NCBI GenBank assembly: GCA_025093555.1
Contig: JAIWNF010000023.1
Coordinates: forward strand, 434,001-498,000
Source: Circinella umbellata
Lineage: Eukaryota > Mucoromycota > Mucoromycetes > Mucorales > Lichtheimiaceae
Length of the DNA: 64,000 nucleotides
Direction: 5' to 3'
The number at the start of each line of letters is the position of its first letter. The stretch's first letter is position 1. The notes beneath the pieces are model-generated. The model was not told the origin of the DNA and made no database searches. It saw only the letters and a program-made list of their open reading frames with translations. The position numbers and the translations under genes were made by a program. This document shows positions 24,742 to 38,098 of the stretch, piece by piece.

Positions 24742-26287
24742 ATGGCATTCAAGTTTAATTTTACAGCAAGTACCATAACTTATTATTTATTGAATAAAAT
24801 AATATTATTAACCAATGTTTAGTACTAATTGGTATATTCGCTTATATGATTCTCTAAACACTTGTAGAGTGACGATTTAGATCTTGAAGAAGTAGATCAA
24901 AATTCAACTGAACAAATCGATTCATCGTTAGGCGATCTTTCTTTAGAAGAAAATGTTACTCAAAAAGTTCCTGCCCGAGAATTTGATATTAAGGCAAGTT
25001 TTTATTCTTATTTTTTTTCTATTAGACTATAACATATTAGCATACATATATATATGTGTTATATATTGATAGTTTGGGATGAAAATCATAAACAAAAAAA
25101 AATAGACATGTGTGTTACCAAGTCTTTTACAAGCCGATATTCTTGATGATATACCCAAGGTCGATAGACCATTATACAAACGAACGTTAGCTGACGTTAA
25201 GTTTCAAATAGCTGAACAAGATACATTAACAAATGATGTGGATAATGAAGAAGGCAAAATGGTGGAAATGCTTAATCTTAATAGTAATAGTGATTTAGTT
25301 CGTGGTGTATATGAAGGTGGATTTAAAACCTGGGAATGTTCGATTGATTTGGTAGAATATCTTTCACAATTGCCAAAGGAAGAAATTAGTGGAAAGAAAG
25401 TTCTTGAAGTAAGTTAAATCCTGCTAACATTATAAAAAAATAGACAGTAGTTACTTACTCGGATTTATTTCTTATTTATTCTATTAAGCTTGGATGTGGA
25501 TCTGCGTTACCTTCTTTATTATTACTTGCAAATGATCTTAACCACGTTGATGTACAAGATTATAATGATCAAGTAATTCGATGCATTACAATTCCAAATA
25601 TTTTATTAAACACAGTATTGACAGTTCAAGAACCATCAGCAGCAAATACAGAACCATCTGATGAAAAAGATGAGGAAGAGGAAGAAGAAAGTGAACCTTC
25701 AGATGACGAAGATGATGATGATGATGAAAAGGATCAGATTATCGGTGATAGTATTACTTGTGATGCTGAAGCGGAGCTTCCTTCTGATAAAGTTCCTGAA
25801 ATGTTAGAACGTGTTGCTGAACGTACACGGGCATTCGTTGGCGATTGGAGTGGATTACCTGTAAGTGTGCATATGGATATTCTATTTATTTAATAAGATA
25901 AATTATTAATTACATGTTAAATAGGCATTGGTACAAGATAAAAAATATGATATGATTATTACTTCTGAAACAATTTATTCAGAAGAAGCCTTACCTGCTT
26001 TAGTTGGAGCCATTCAAAAATGTTTACAAAAACCAGATGGTATTTGGTAAGTAATAAGATATTAGCTACATGGATAAACAGTATAAATAACCTAAGTTAT
26101 AATTATATATTATAGTTATGTTGCAGCTAAAACGATTTACTTTGGAGTTGGAGGAGGTATTTTACCATTTTGTGATTTACTTGATAAGTCAACAGATGAA
26201 GAAGGACATAAATTTAAGGTTAAAAAAGTGTTTGAAAGTAAAAGTACTGTTAAGCGTGAGATTTTACAATTAAAATGGGATATTTAA
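24742..26287 (+). CDS. HPM1: METTL18/HPM1-type protein-histidine methyltransferase, 6 exons
   Basis: Predicted SAM-dependent methyltransferase that in yeast and human modifies a His of ribosomal protein L3 (family knowledge). Exons: 24742-24765, 24868-24993, 25106-25408, 25489-25860, 25925-26046, 26116-26287 (372 residues). Motif I is KKVLELGCGSALPSLLLL. The family-specific ITSETIYSEEALPAL and AKTIYFGVGGGI segments are both present, as is the short MAFKFNFT start typical of the family. An acidic Glu/Asp insert (25660-25740) lies between motif I and WSGLP and is longer than in relatives I know. The first two introns only fit if they begin with GC: ACA|GCAAGT at 24766 and AAG|GCAAGT at 24994. 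Both keep phase 0, whereas nearby GT sites break the frame. Confidence 0.9.
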
Positions 26288-26510
26288 ACTTATTTGCACC
26301 TGACATTTTATTTCTTATTTTTTGCTGTATATTAAAAAAAACATTTTTTTATCCCATTTTTTTATTTTTTTTGACACGCACCACAAACTTATTAATACTT
26401 TATTTTTCATTATTTTTATGAAAAGTTGATGCAATCTTTATTACTATTATTTTAGTAGTGTTCAATTTACATTCTTCTTTATATTTATATTTCTCTATTG
26501 AATGTTCTAA

Positions 26511-29500
26511 ATGTATGAATCGCCACCACCATTGAAGTTCCCTTCACTTGCAATCATACGCAGACTAACTAAAAGAATTCTTGATGAATTGTCGGTTGAA
26601 GAGAATGAAATTCTACAAAGCAAACGAAGCAACATTGTTTTTAGACAATTTGACGGTGGTAATAGTCATGGTGGCGCTTCCTCGTTACAAAAGAATAAGC
26701 GTAAGACCAAGGTCACGAACGCTTGCCAAAACTGTAAAAAGAGTAAAACAGGTTGCGACGGATATTTACCTTGCGATAATTGCAGTAAACGATCAAAATC
26801 ATGCGAATACCCTCCTGGAGTTTCTCCACCTTTACGACCGCCACCCCCATCAACTAACAATCCGTTGCCAACACCTACAGAACAACTAACGGAACCTATT
26901 ATCATGATGTCACATGACGTTATTAGTAAAGCACCTCCAAAACCACCAGCATTTATGGTGAGTCGCTTCAGTACACAGCAACAACAACAACAAGTAGAGC
27001 CGCCACCGCCACCGCCACTACCATTATCCACACAGCAACAACAGCAACAACAACAACAACAGCAACACTATTTCCCTGTTCCGGAATCTGTTACGTTAGT
27101 AACCGAAAATAATGTTGATGTAACAACGCCGATTTCACCAACCCAACAACGACCACAAGCATGTACAGACCGATATGGACATTTTACAGGTGACACAACA
27201 TTTTTTATTCCACAACAATCCGCACCATTACCTGCTGGGCCAACAACATCCCTTCCAAACCGACCAAGTCTACCACCATTCCTGTCAGCTGACATTCAAA
27301 TTTCGCTTATCGATACCTTTTATACACACGCCAACCCCTTTTTTCCAGCAATCATGAGCAAAGATCAGATGTTTGCTGAGCTCGACTTGCTGCGCACAGA
27401 CCAGCCCTCCCAATTGTCTCAACTCTTTTTCCACGCAGTTTTTTCTCGTGCTGCAAGTTTAACTTCAGGGGAAGATTTTGTTCAACAACTTCAAGATACC
27501 CCTGAAGAAAAAACATGGTCTTCTATTAGTGGTACGTTATTATCGTCTGCATTTATAGCTCGCGACGATTACTTGGATTCACCCCATATTAGTACATTGT
27601 TGGCACTCGTTATCATGGCTAATCATTTTGAACACAATAAACTTGCCAAGAATTTACGAAAGGCATGGATGTTAATTGGTGATGCTGGAAGACTTGCAAT
27701 CGATATGGGTTTGCATCGATCATCACGTTTATTATTACATTCAAATGGAGAGGATGATGTTTATACCCAAATGTGTATTCGAACATTTTGGGCTGTTTGC
27801 GTTTCTGAACGAACAATGAGTATTACATATGGTCGGCCATCTATGTTTGATGATAAGGATATGTAAGCTGCTTATATTATTTTTTTTCGGGTATGAGTAG
27901 TATTTTGGTATAGTCAATTTATTTACATATTCACCTTTATTGATTCTATTTTTGGATTATAAAAAAAAATAGTGATGTTCCACCGCCAAAATCATTACCA
28001 AGTGATGATGAACATACAAAAGATTGGGTCGAAAGTTTAAGACAATTAGTCATTATGAGTAATATTGCTTGTCGTATCATGCGTTTTAATTATGCCGCGC
28101 AAACACAATTTTCAGGTCCACTCAGGGTAGCGTTATTTTTCATGTTGTAACAAAGTGGATAATTTGGAAAGATAAAAAAAAGACAAGAAAATATATAGGA
28201 ACTAAAGATGTCACTATTATTATTTTAGGTGAATGCTGCAGCTTCTACAATAGATTGTTGGATGTGCTCAGAGAGTGATAGTGATCTGGAAGATCGATTA
28301 CATCACGGTCTCGAAACAACGACTATGGATACAAGACGAAAAAGACTTGATGATTTAGAAGCATTGTATTTCTTTTCAAATCTTATCCAACTTCATAAGC
28401 CGTTTATGCATCAAGATGGTACTAACAAAGGCGAAGCTGGTCGACCGTCCTTTGTCGTATGTCATTTGGCTGCAATTGCTATAAGTTATATTACACATAC
28501 AACCCCAATCGCCGAACTTGCTGATATATGTAAATCACCACCAACATTATATGCTATTGTCAAGGCTTTACAAGTACATTTAGAAAATGGCTCCCGTCAA
28601 GGAGAATCGGATAGAACAATTGCGTTTAGCGAGATATCATTTGAACGAACACTGTCCCAATTACGAAAATTACCAGCCATTGTTCGACATCCAGACGATT
28701 CATCAATGCTTACTGAAACACTTGATTATATGGAACAAAAATATTATCAAAGAACAAATACAGTTGTTGCTGGTTATTTAGTTTCACGACACAGCCATGT
28801 AGATTCGCCTGTACCTACATTATGCTCTTCAAATGAAACATCAACAGTTACGTCCGTTTCATCAGTTGATGGGATACTGCACAATAATAACCATGTTTCA
28901 CCACATTCGTCATCATTATTACCATCAACAACAGTAATAACACAACATCAATTATTACAACAAGGAAGTGACTGGTCTTCTTCAACAACTGTTCCTACTC
29001 CTTCTGCTACTTCAAATAATTTAACTTTTGTAAATGTTGATCCAGCCATCAAAGGTTCCTCATTAGGAAAACGAAGATTACGAGAAACGAACATAAGCAG
29101 GAAGCTACCACCCTCAAACTTAACGCCACACAGTCATAAGTTTCGATCGAATCAACATCAAAAGACAGAACCTTTATTAACATCACCATCATCGACTATA
29201 AATAGTATCATGGGTACTTCACATTATCATTATCATCATCATCATCAAGAAGAGCATAATCATCATGTACAGCAGCAATTATCAACATCTCAACCAGTAC
29301 CAATAAACCCGTTTTATGACTTTATGTCAATGGATAACAATAATATTATGTATCAGCAAGGACAACAACAGCAACAACCAACGAAACAACAACCACCGAT
29401 AATATCACCCTTGACTAATGATACAAATAATATTAATAATAATAATAATAATAACATAATTACGACAACTACCATTACTTCGACCAGCTTAGATACCCAC

Positions 29501-29617
29501 CCTTCTCTTTATCCTGAAACACAAATAATACCCCAACGGCTAGAACAAGATCCAGATTTACCTAGTGCAATATTAAATGAAGAGTTATGGAGCACAACTA
29601 ATAATGGATACTGTTAA
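26511..29617 (+). CDS. Zn2Cys6 fungal-specific transcription factor, 3 exons
   Basis: Predicted nuclear DNA-binding regulator. Exons: 26511-27862, 27973-28126, 28229-29617 (964 residues, phase-consistent). The binuclear cluster at residues about 72-100 has six Cys in the C-x2-C-x6-C-x6-C-x2-C-x6-C pattern (CQNCKKSKTGC then CDNCSKRSKSC), preceded by basic KNKRKTK. Pro- and Gln-rich low-complexity sequence follows. The middle of the protein then carries the fungal transcription factor domain, with FYTHANPFFPAIMSKDQMF and later LAIDMGLHRSSR and RTFWAVCVSERTMSITYGRP, which is characteristic. The C-terminal third is Ser/Thr-, His-, Gln- and Asn-rich with simple runs. The target pathway cannot be deduced from sequence. 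An alternative start at a later ATG is unlikely because the frame is coding from 26511. Confidence 0.92.
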
Positions 29618-30507
29618 TAATAATAATAAAGCATTGTCATGGGAATTTATCTGGACAATAAAAAAAGAAAGCAATTATATATCGTTCTTGTATTTGTGGG
29701 TGATGACGGAGAGTAAGATGTGGATACCGTATTGGGTACTGCGTATCATTATAAATGTTCTTTTTCTTCTTTGATCTACAGTAAAACAAAAATTTCCCGC
29801 TAAACTAGTACCCTTGATATGTGAGGTTTCGAGGCTAAGCTGGCAGCTATGTAAAGAACATACTGTAAAATTAACTATAATCAAATGTACAAGATAAAAA
29901 GATGACAGTTTAAATAATGTAATCAGTTATAGTGATAAAAATAACAACATCTATAAATAGGATATAGTACATTGACCAACAATTTGATCAAGTAATTAAT
30001 TGACAAAAAAAAAAGGAAGATTTATCATATATACGCAGGAGAATAATGTGAGTAGCTGTAAAAATAAATAGAAATACATTGTATCAACAGCACAATTTCA
30101 TATCTAGTGGTGAAGAAGAAGTACATGGAGTTCAAGAAAAATAAAAAAAGCGGGGGATGCGATTTTTTTCGGGAAAGAGACTATATAACCAACAGTTTGT
30201 TGATCAAGTTTCATTTACGACAAAAATGATCTACGTATATAGTTTGATTGGTTACATAAAAGAATTGACCAGTTATAATTTTAGCAATCAGTAGAGTAAT
30301 ATTGTATAAAGTTTTGACTCAATAAATATTTGAGCAAAATCATCGGTTTAACGAATACTTGTTTAACAGATACCGATTTAACGGAAAATAGCTCTAATGT
30401 TAAATTCTGCAAGAAAACGATACGATAATAACAGCTTTGTACGTAATATACAATGAGTGATAATAGCAATACTAATAAAGATGATTGGATATGATAAGAA
30501 ATAAAAC
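29618..30507. other. Intergenic region between the TF gene and W copy A
   Basis: 0.9 kb with no supported gene; the short ORFs on both strands lack protein-like composition. It is the boundary between the housekeeping block and the mobile-element region. Confidence 0.5.
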
Positions 30508-32322
30508 TACTGCATGCTTTTTGTTTTTTTGTTGGTGCTTCGTTGCAAAGTATAATTGGAATAGGAAAGGTATAATGCAGCAGGAATTGTTTTGGAAACT
30601 TCACCATTAGATTTTTGTAAGGCACGCTTTTTTGCCTTAAGTACTGTTTTTCGAATTACAGTCTATTTTGTCTTTTATGAGTGGTACATATATATTATTC
30701 AAGTCAATATTAAATATACTCTCACCCGGAATCTCACTTACTTTTATTTGCAACATCGCTTTTAATGCGGGTGGTAATGACGTTACTTCGTGGAGAGATT
30801 TTGGCAGAGTGATAGACTTTAATTCAATTATACGATATATCTTCGGGTAAAGCAGATTCATCTTATATGTTGTCATGGCAAAACCCTGCACTAAAATACC
30901 ACATACCACTGGATTTTCGATACCAAGCTTTATCAAATCATCAATCTTCCATTTCATTTCTTTACCCATCTTTACTAGATCGGATTCAACAACATTGTTA
31001 CTATTTGCATTTGTTGAAGATTTACTTCAGAAGGTGCAGTATTATAATCATTTTGGTGACTGACAAAGACTACGAAACCAGGTTTGAACTTGGCATCATC
31101 GTCATCACTGCGCTTTCTTTTCCCACCAAGTTTTCCATTCGCCCTACATTTAATGTAAATATGTATATGTATGCTAATATTTGTATTTATTGTGTCAAAG
31201 ATATAAAGTTAGACTGAACCTACCACTGATATTTGAGTAATTTGTCAGATTGAAATACAGATTCGAAAATAACAGAAACAATATGATGAACAAACGAATC
31301 TTCAAGCTGAACATTGGGGGCACCATTAGATAAATTCAAAGCCCTGTTTCAAAACATTTTATAAGTATAAATATATACACATGTACAGATAGACAGAAAA
31401 ACTTACAAGTAATGTAACAAATTTGCTGCAATAGTTTCAACTTTATCTTGACTTTGGCGTGCTTCAACTAAAAATGGAAGCGTTATATCTTAGACAGCAA
31501 ACCAATCTGTACAGTGGTCAGTTTCCTAATTTTGATTTTCATATTGTTGGTTGTTAGCTCCTTAGATAAACACCCACATATAAAAATGTGTTGAAAATGA
31601 GTACATACATCAGACAGTTTGGAGCACCAGTTGATAATTTTTGAGTTCAAACTTACAGCACCATCACGTATTTATAGGTCACTATTGATTTTCTTTATAA
31701 TGCTTTCTAGGTGCTCACTAAACGAAAAAAATAAAAAATAAAGCAGATTTATATTATTATTATGTCACCAAATATCCAAAATAATTTGAGGCATATTAAA
31801 GAGTAAACTAATCTATGGTAAGTTACCCGTCATCATCAATTTCATTATCATCGTAAGTTCGTAAGTGTCCATGAATTGTGTAATACATGAACCTTTGTCC
31901 AACGCAAAAATATATATGTGATTTAAAGATCTATATATGTGTATAATATGTTACAAATAAATTTGATAATATTAGCTTGCCTGGTAACTTTTTAAAGTGA
32001 TTAAGTTAGATTATGTAAAAAAGACGGAGGTCTGATGCTCTTTTTGGGTTAATGGATTTTGAGATTCTTCAAAACTTCTGTAATGATTCAATAACATCGA
32101 AGCTTTTGACATTCCATTGTTCTTCATGAATAGTTGTTGTTGTTGTCTTTTTTGTGTCACCAAATGGACTTGGTTCCAATTCAGTCGATATTAAAGACTC
32201 ATCGCCGCTGTCATCATCACTAAGGATTTTTCCAAGTTCATAATCCAGAGTACGTTGAGGATGGTATGGATTAAGTATAGAATATAGGGTTAATTGAAAC
32301 TCCGCAATTTATCTTGTATATA

Positions 32323-35300
32323 TCTATATTATTAAAATAATAACTTTTACACAAAAAAGGAAATTTTATTAGTAAAACTTACTACTACACAAAAAAGGAA
32401 ATAGGACTGAGTTAAAAACTAATAAAACATTTTATTATCAGGTGTAATAATAAATAGCGTGTAAAATATAATACACTTATATCATAAGAAGGTGCAAAAT
32501 AGTCTTCTTTTAACTTTTTTTACCCAATGTCAACCTCCATTTGTAATTCTTGCGGTTTGCCCGGTCATCAACGCATTTCTCATCGAAATTGTCTTAACAA
32601 TCCGAATCGTTTGGCGATCGGCAATCATAATGAAACTAAAGAGCGTGAGTTTAACTTTGTTCAAACTTCTACTGCAATCAGTGCTCCTATTTGCTCCAGC
32701 TGTGGACAAGAGGGCCACCGACGTACTACGCACCGAGATTGTTTGAACAATCCAAATCGTTTGGCAATGCGTGATCGCAATAAGAATGAAGCGCGCGATT
32801 TGGAATTTATTCGAGAGTCCTCAGAAATCGCTGTTCCTGTTTGTTCGAGTTGTGGACAAGAAGGTCACAGGCGCGTAACACATAATGATTGTCCAAATAA
32901 CCCTAGCAACCGGGATGACTCAGAAACTGTTAGTTCATTATTTCTACAAATATTCTATATCTATTCTATTAGTGATTATTTAGCGAGTATATTAACGATT
33001 AATTATATGTTTATGGTATTGATTAAAGGCTCACAATGCTGCCCGTGTTTCCAGCAACACGATTCCAGAACGACATTCTCTTGGATCTATGGATAATGAA
33101 TGTACTCACTGTCACGCTCGGCTTTGGAATCAAGAGCGCGTTTCTTCAAGCTCCCTGAGCAGACCCCGATTTAACATATGTTGTCAGCAAGGAACTGTGC
33201 AACTTCCAGAACTAAGTCCCGCACCTACAGAAATAGTTCAAAGGCTTTATGGTAGTGATTCTAATTCTACACACTTTCGTTCTAATATTCGTGCCTACAA
33301 CAATGTATTAAGCTTTACATCACTTGGAGCTAATATCGATCATACTGTTGCTAATGCTCGTGGTGGAGCATATAATTTTCGTATCCACGGAAGCATGTAC
33401 CATAGCATTGGATCACTATTGCCTAATGAGAATGAGACACCAGCGTTTGCACAAATTTATGTGCTTGATAATTCATCTGCTGAAACTGCCAATCGGCATG
33501 CTGTTGCTCCTGTAACTCTTAATAATGCTGTACTCCAACAATTACAAAACATGATGCATCGCCTTAATCCATTCGTCACATCCTTTCAAAGTATGGCAGA
33601 AGTTTCACGCACTCATGGTATTGATAATGTAAGAATGGTAATTAGATCCGAAAATACTCCAGATCATAGACGCTATAACGCACCAACTGCCGATGAAATT
33701 GGAATTCTTATTGTCGGAAATGATGGAAATGAAAATGCTGGTACGCGAGATATCGTCCTGAGAACGCGAGCTGATGGCTTAGAAAGAATCAGTGAGATGC
33801 ATCGCTTCTATGATGCACTACATTATGTCTTACTTTTTCCCCAAGGTTAGTAACGTGCCATAAGCAGATTGCCTTTTTTTAGAGCCGTGTATACACTAAT
33901 AATTCAATGCTATAATAATATATTCAGGCGATGAAGGATGGACTATTGACGCAAGATTTGGCACCCACAAAATTACTGTGATGGAATGGTATAAATACCG
34001 CCTCATGGTCCGTGGCAATGCGAGAGAAGATAATTATTTACATCGGTTTGGAAAGTTGTTTCAGCAGTTTATAGTTGACATGTATGCAAAGATGGAAGCC
34101 AATCGTTTGGGATTTATTCGTCATAACCAAAATAGACTACGGACAGACCTTTATCGTAATGTTGTAGATGCTATGCATGTTGGTGATAATGACATGGCAA
34201 CTGTTGGAGAGCGTGTTATTTTACCATCATCATTTATCGGGTCCCCTCGGCACATGCAACAGCTATACCAAGATGCCATGAGTATTGTACGACGCTTTGG
34301 AAAGCCAGATCTTTTTGTGACGATGACCACAAATCCCAGGTGGCCTGAAATTGAAAATTCTCTTTTACCAGGCCAACGTGCTTCTGATCGTCCTGATCTC
34401 ACTACTCGCGTTTTTCGCTTGAAGCTAAAAGAACTTATAGATGACCTCACAAAGAATATGGTTCTTGGTAAAGTGGTCGGGCATGTTCATACGGTAGAAT
34501 TTCAAAAGCGTGGATTACCTCATGCCCATATTCTATTAATTCTTGCAAATGAGGATAAACCTCAAACTGGTGCTAATTGTGATGACATTGTTTCTGCTGA
34601 GCTTCCTGATGCAGAACAATATCCAGATGCACGGGCAACAGTTGAGCGTCACATGATCCATGGTCCATGTGGCCTTTTAAATCCTCGCTCTCCATGCATG
34701 GAAGATGGAAGATGCACAAAGCGCTTTCCTAAGGAATTTAATGATGATACGCAAATGAATGAGGATGGCTACCCAATATATCGTCGTCGTAATAATGGTA
34801 TATATGTTGTAAAGCATGGGAATAGAATTGACAACCGATGGGTAGTTCCACATAATCTGTACCTATGTACCAAATACGATTCACATATTAATGTTGAAAT
34901 CTGTACCTCCATCCAATCAATCAAATACGTTTACAAATACGTATTCAAAGGTCATGACCGCTCATCTGCTGCTATCATCCAACGTACTGGTACAACCTCT
35001 GAAATCAATAATGAAAATGCTGGGGCAGTTGATGAAATTCAAACTTTTCTTGACGCCCGTTATGTTTCAGCTTCAGAAGGATGTTGGCGTTTATTTTCAT
35101 TTTCTCTTCATAATGAATTTCCCTCTCATCAACGCTTGGCTATACATTTAGAGAATGAACATACAGTTCATTTTGAAGAAGGCGAAAATCCAGAAGCAGT
35201 TGTCGGACGTGTCCATGAAACTACATTAACTGCATGGTTCCAGTATAACCAACAACGTCAGCATGCCCGTCAAATCCTTTATCCTGATTTTCCAGAACAG

Positions 35301-38098
35301 CATGTATTTATTACACTTGAACGTCGCTGGAAACTTCGTGAACGTGGCTTTGGTGGTACTATTGGTCGCATTTATGCTGTCTCTCCACGCGAAGTACAAA
35401 AATATCACCTTCGACTTTTACTTTACCATGTACCTGGTGCAACTTCCTTTGATGATTTACGCACCATTAATATTGGAACTCCAGAGCAATAATTGTTGCC
35501 TTCATTTCAAGCCGCTGCGCGGGCACATGGTTTATTAACAGATCAGCAAGAGTGGAGTGATTGTCTTGATCAAGCAGCTACGTACCAGTACCCACGTGCA
35601 CTTCGGCATCTTTTTGCCATTATATTGGTATTCTGCCACCCTGAAAACCCCTATGCTCTGTGGTTAGGGCATCGAAATGATATGTCCGAAGACTTTTTAC
35701 ATGCAGCACGCCAAGATCTAAGCGATCCAAACTTACAATTTACAGATGCGATATACAACCAAGCATTGTTAGATATCGAATCTGTGTTAATTCCATTATC
35801 AAGGTCATTGCGTGAATTTGACGATTTTATCGTGCCAGAACCTGTACATGATGGTGCAAACATGGAAGAGCCACTACTGATACGTGAGCACCGTCAACTG
35901 TCAGCACGTCTTGCCTTATGACCAGCCCGCCAGTACGAATTTAATGATAATCAGCAAGCCATCTATGATGCTATAAACAACTCTATAGCTGCTCCCCAAC
36001 AACAATCAAAACTGCATTTTGTAGATGGTCCAGGAGGAACCGGAAAAACATATCTTTTTAATGCTATTCTTGAAAACGTCCGAAGAAATAATTCTATTGC
36101 TCTTGCTGTTGCTACAAGTGGTACTGCAGCTTTATTGCTTGATGGTGGACGTACAGCCCATTCAACATTCAAAATTCCATTAGAAACAAATGAAACGTCG
36201 GTATGTGGCTTTACTCCTTGCTCTGATACGGCAAGATTAATAAAATTAGCAAGCATAATCATTTGGGATGAAGCATCCATGATTAGTCGCGATGTAATTG
36301 AAACCGTTAACCGTAGCATTCAAGACATAATGCGTTCTGTGGATCCAGATCTTGAGAATATTCCCTTTGGTGGAAAAGTTGTTGTGTTTGGCGGCGATTT
36401 TCGTCAGGTACTTAATTTAAAATAAATAAGCTTATGTTAGTCAGGGATAAGAGTTCAGTGCTTTTGTTAATCAATTTGATAATACTTATATATAATATTT
36501 TGCAGGTTCTTCCTGTGATACCAAATGCTGAACGTCCTCAAATCGTAGCTCAATGTTTGAACCGATCTTCCATTTGGCGTCACATTGAAGTACACCATCT
36601 TCATATAAATATGCATGTTCAGCAAGCTGCAAATACTGTTGATGGTGCTGAATTACGCGAGTTTGCAGAATATCTCTTGCGTATTGGTAACGGCTCAGAG
36701 CCATTGGTGCCTGGCACTGAAGACCGAGTTCTTATTAGTCCCCATATGCTTATGCCACGCTATAATACATATGATCTGATTGATGCTGTATTTGGAGATT
36801 TGCATTCGCCTAATGTGAACATGGAATTCCTGACGAGCCGTGCTATTTTGACACCAAAAAATGTAGATGTTGTAGAGCTAAATAACCTGATACTTGATCA
36901 GTTTCCAGGTGAAATCCACGAGTTCAGAAGTGCTGACCAAGTAGATGATCCTGAAGATCAAATCCGTTATCCAACTGAACTACTTAACTCTTTTAATCCA
37001 GCAGACCTTCCCCCTCATACTCTCAAGCTCAAAGTTGGTTGCCCCATCATGCTACTTCGAAATTTAAACACTGCTCAAGGGCTTTGTAATGGAACTCGCT
37101 TAATTGTTCGATCTTTTCACCAATATGTACTTGAAGCTGAAATTGCCACTGGTCCACACACAGGCACAATAGTTCTTATTCCACGAATCACCCTTACGCC
37201 TTCTCAATCCCGTTCGCCTATTCAATTTAAAAGGACACAATTTCCTGTCAGATTGGCATTCTCTATGACCATTAACAAATCACAAGGTCAAACATTTAAT
37301 AGTGTGGGGCTTTATTTACCTGATCCGGCATTTACTCATGGTCTTTTATATGTTGCTATGTCGAGAGTTAGAATACCAACTGCTATCAAGATTATGCTCA
37401 ATCCAGAAAATTCTACTTCCTCTGAGCAGAATGGATTCCACACAAGAAATATTGTATACAATGAAGTCCTTATATAGGCAACCTCTGTTATTCTTTATCT
37501 CATTCATTTTTCTTTTCTCTTCTTGCTATTATCATCGCTCCTATATTAACTATTATATCTCTAACTTCTCTTTTATCTCTTACTGCACCTTTTCTTTCAA
37601 TAAATATGCTCCACACACATATACATACCAATAGACTAATATAGCCTTAAATATGTATTTTTTTTACTCCAAATAGCTTACAGGCGGTGACAAACAAGTA
37701 CAAATAATGCATCAAGATAACATAAATATATATATATATATATATTCACATATTACAAAAAATTTTAATAAGCTGTTCAAAACAGTTAAACATAAGTATC
37801 AATTGATTTTTTTTCTGGATGCCATATCATACATATATAACCATTTTCAAACGTGACTCTATTAATTTATGACATTATTATTATTATTATTATTATCATT
37901 TGTAATTTTTAAAACTAATGTCTGATATATTTTTTTATCTCAAAATGTATGATACAGCCTTGAATATCGTTGCTACCAGGCGCGAAGCGCCGTTAGGGGT
38001 CAAAGGGGGTTCCCCCCCTTTGCGACGCAAACCGCTAAATGACCCGGAGCGAAGCGAAGGGGCTCATTTATCCGAGCGAAGCGAGGAAGGGTTGCTAG
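32323..38098 (+). mobile_element. Helitron H1, complete, autonomous type but mutated
   Basis: Starts TCTATATTATTAAAATAATA, ends in CTAG after a GC-rich 3' region with a GGCGCGAAGCGCC hairpin, and is inserted between A and T, all Helitron hallmarks. It lies exactly between the GTATATA end of E1's left segment and the 5' end of H2. Copy B of E1 has those two sequences directly joined, so it is the empty site. It encodes a Rep/helicase protein with two nonsense codons. Confidence 0.93.
32527..37477 (+). pseudogene. Helitron Rep/Pif1-helicase with N-terminal zinc-knuckle repeats
   Basis: Rolling-circle transposase of H1. Exons: 32527-32928, 33029-33845, 33928-36407, 36506-37477 (1557 codons, all in phase). 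The N-terminus has three CxxCGxxGHxRxxHxxC units about 50 residues apart, unlike canonical CCHC knuckles. The Helitron N-domain follows, then the Rep nuclease with the HUH motif in RGLPHAHILL and the two-tyrosine helix KYVYKYVFKG. The Pif1-type helicase has Walker A GPGGTGKTY, Walker B IIIWDEASM and VVVFGGDFRQ, and ends with the INKSQGQTF and YVAMSRVR motifs. Two in-frame stops interrupt it: TAA at 35490-35492 and TGA at 35919-35921. Both are one C-to-T change from CAA/CGA sense codons, and everything else stays open. It is therefore recently dead, or read through only rarely. Confidence 0.92.

Noticed and set aside
35490..35921. Programmed readthrough of the H1 transposase
   Set aside because: The two stops have different contexts and lie far apart. 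No stimulatory structure is seen, so mutation is more likely.
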